Shown in pieces: positions 38,001 to 41,000 of a DNA stretch of 45,000 nt; the stretch's first letter is position 1; each line of letters starts with the position of its first letter. The notes beneath the pieces were generated by a model that was not told the origin of the DNA, did no database searches, and was given only the letters and a program-made list of their open reading frames with translations. A program made the translations under genes and the position numbers. Source of the stretch: Symbiodinium natans (taxonomy: Eukaryota > Sar > Dinophyceae > Suessiales > Symbiodiniaceae); assembly GCA_905221605.1 (NCBI GenBank), contig CAJNDS010000890.1, positions 721,563 to 766,562 on the forward strand, in the 5' to 3' direction.

Positions 38001-41000
38001 GCAGTTAGGGTTTAGGGTTGCTTACGCTTGTCGCTCCTGTTGGGATGTCGTTGAAGCTTCCAAGCGTTCTCACCTCTAGAAATCCAAAACACTGCACCAA
38101 AGGTTTAGGGTTTAGGGTTTAGGGTTTAGGGTTTAGGGTTTAGGGTTTAGGGTTTAGGGTTTAGGAACAATATGCGTGCCTGACTCGCCCGCGGTCTTCG
38201 CGGACTGGGCCTCCTGCCCGGAGGCAAGAGCAACGCTCACAGGTTTAGGGTTTATAGGGTTTATAGGGCTTATAGGGTTGATAGGGTTTATAGGCTTTAT
38301 ACGGTTGCTAGGGTTGATAGGGTTGATAGGGTTTACAGGGTTTACAGGGTTTATAGGGTTTATAGGGTTTCTAGGGTTTATAGGGTTTATAGCGTTTAGG
38401 GTTTAGGGTTCAGGGTGGAAAGGGTTCAGGGAGTGTAGGGTTTAGGGTTTAGGGTTCATAGGGTTTAGGGTTTAGGGTTTAGGGCACCTCAGGCTCGGCC
38501 CAAGTATTCCCTATTTAGGTACATGGACCCTTAGGGTACTTGTAGGATCCCTCAGGGCTTCGGAAAGCGAATTCTTAAGCCCCTGGCAGTATATAGTAGG
38601 GAACTGTTTAGGGTTTAGGGTTTAGGGTTTAGGGTTTAGGGTTTAGGGTTTAGGGTTTTAGGTAGCGATCCCTCTAGCGATCCCTCAGGGTTCCAAGTCC
38701 AACCGGAACCCTTCTTGCCTACTAGGAACGCTTGTGAGGAGAAGGCATCACTCAGTTGGTCTGCTCAAGCCGAAGACCTTAAAACCTAACTCCAAACTCA
38801 TGATTGACCCTAACCCTCTAACCTGAACCCTGAACCCCAAACCCCAAACCCTAAACCCCAAACCCTAAACCCTAAACCCTAAACCCCAAACCCCAAACTC
38901 ATTCGCTCCTCATCTTGACCCTGCAGGGACCAAAAGCGCAGGAACTTGTCGCCCGAGCCGGCCGCGAGCCTAGGGTTTAGGGTTTAGGGTTAGATGGGTT
39001 AGTGAATCTTTCCCCTTAGGCTTTCGCCTCAGGCCTGTGGGAAGCACGACGGGCCACAAACCCAAGTCGGCCCGAAAGCGTTTAGGGATTAGGGTTTAAG
39101 GTTTCGGGTTTCGGGCATCGGGTTTGGGGTTTAGGGCTTAGGGTGTAGGGTTTACAGTTTCGGGCTTAGGCTTTAGGGTTTTAGGGCCAAACCCGAAACC
39201 ACAAACCCTAAACCCTAAACCCTAACCCTAAACCCTAAACCCTCAGTAAGAATGCATGTTCGCTTTAAGGTTTCTTCTGAATTCAGGGGTACTGGGCTCT
39301 GCTCTGGGAATACCAAGGGCCCTCAGACATGGCCCTAGTATTGGTTTAGGGTTTAGGGTTTAGGGTTTAGGGTCATTTAGGGTTTAGGGTTTAGGGTTTA
39401 GGGTTTAGGGTTTAGGGTTTAGGGTTTAGGGTTTAGGGTTTAGGGTTTAGGGTTTAGGGTTTAGGGTTTAGTGTCTGATTTGACGAATCGATCATGCAGA
39501 TTTGAGTGGGGTGGTTGAAGTGCACTGTCTAGATCATATTACCAGGTGTTGGGTCCAGGTCTTATGCTCCTCAAGAGTAGGAAGGGCACCCAAACCCTAA
39601 ACCCTAAACCCTAAACCCTAAACCCTCAACCCTAAACCCTAAACCCTAAACCCTCAACCCTAACACCTAAACCCTAAACTTTCGGCCTCATGGGCTTTTG
39701 CATTTTCTCAGCGAGCCCCACCCAACTTGGTAGCCCAGTATACGTCTCATGAGAAGGGCACCCCTTCTCTGGATTTAGGGTTTAGGGTTTAGGGTTTAGG
39801 GTTTAGGGTTTAGGGTTTAGGGTTTAGGGTTTAGGGGTAGTTGGTTGCTTTGAGCCAACAAAGAGCAAAGGGTACCACTGGGCTAGAAAGCCTAACAACA
39901 TACACATGCAAACGGGGCACCGGAAAGGGGGTTGGGGTTTAGGGTTTAGGGTTTAGGGTTTAGGGTTTAGGGTTTAGGGTTTAGGGTTTAGGGTTTAGGG
40001 TTTAGGGTTTAGGGTTTAGGGTTTAGGGTTTAGGGTTTAGGGTTTAGGGTTTAGGGTTTAGGGTCGAGGGTTTGAGGTTTAGGGGCTGGCGCAGGCCTTG
40101 TATGGTCATGGTTCACCGCCAGCGACCACACCTCTGTTCGATGATCGGCAATGGCCTCTCCAGCTTCGTTGACATTATCGGAGCTGCGAAGCCCTAGGGT
40201 TTAGGGTTTAGGGTTTATAGGGTTTAGGGTTCAGGGTTCAGGGTTTAGGGTGCTTTGGACAACTTGTAGCCTATCCAAACTTCGGGATGAGGCTGCTGCA
40301 GTGCTGAGGATCAAGGGATCAAGACTCGTACCGCTGAGGCTGTGAACTATATCATGCGGACGGTTTTGCGTTTAGGGCTTAGGGTTAAGCAGGGTGAAAG
40401 GGTGTAGGATTTCATGCTGAGGGTTTAACGTGGGTATCAAGGCTTGGGCTCAAGGCTCGCTGTCTAGGAGTATTAAGGCTTTGGGATACAAGGTAGTGGC
40501 TGAATTGCAATTGTAAGCTCAAAGCACTAAACTCCAGCAAGGCAGTGTGTGAGGGCACATTGTTGGTACGTGCTCATCTACTTCACGGTGGAAGCTAGCC
40601 TGGAAGGCGTGTTCGGGCAACACTAACAGCATGATGTTGAGAGAGGACCCAAACCCTAAACCCTAAACCCTAAACCCTCAAAGGTACGGTGGGCATTGCA
40701 AATCATGCCCAACCTGCCCAAGCCAAGCCCCAAAACACAGCTCCATCAGAAAATGCCCCCGCGCACACGCATGCAAAAGAACACCGGAGAGCCCAATACC
40801 CCTGAATTCAGGAATTTTATACCTCACACCACCATATAAGTCCCTAAGTAGATAAGGAATATAAGGAATATGCCCCAAACCCTTGTAACATTAAAAAAAT
40901 GTAGTTTAGGAACATACCGCAAACCATGGTAAGAATCCCTAAGTAGTGTTTACGAACATACCTCAAACCATGATGGACAAACCTCAGTAGTTTAGGAATA

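Larger units (their letters stand above)
36536..38186. other. WDR3 intron, unique sequence with hairpin and family B
   Basis: Holds a hairpin element (about 37047-37113), a near-complete family B element (37530-37681) and several TTTAGGG/CCCTAAA arrays. Islands at 36.85, 37.3 and 37.9 kb are not recognised; this is where further exons of the poorly conserved linker might hide. Confidence 0.5.
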
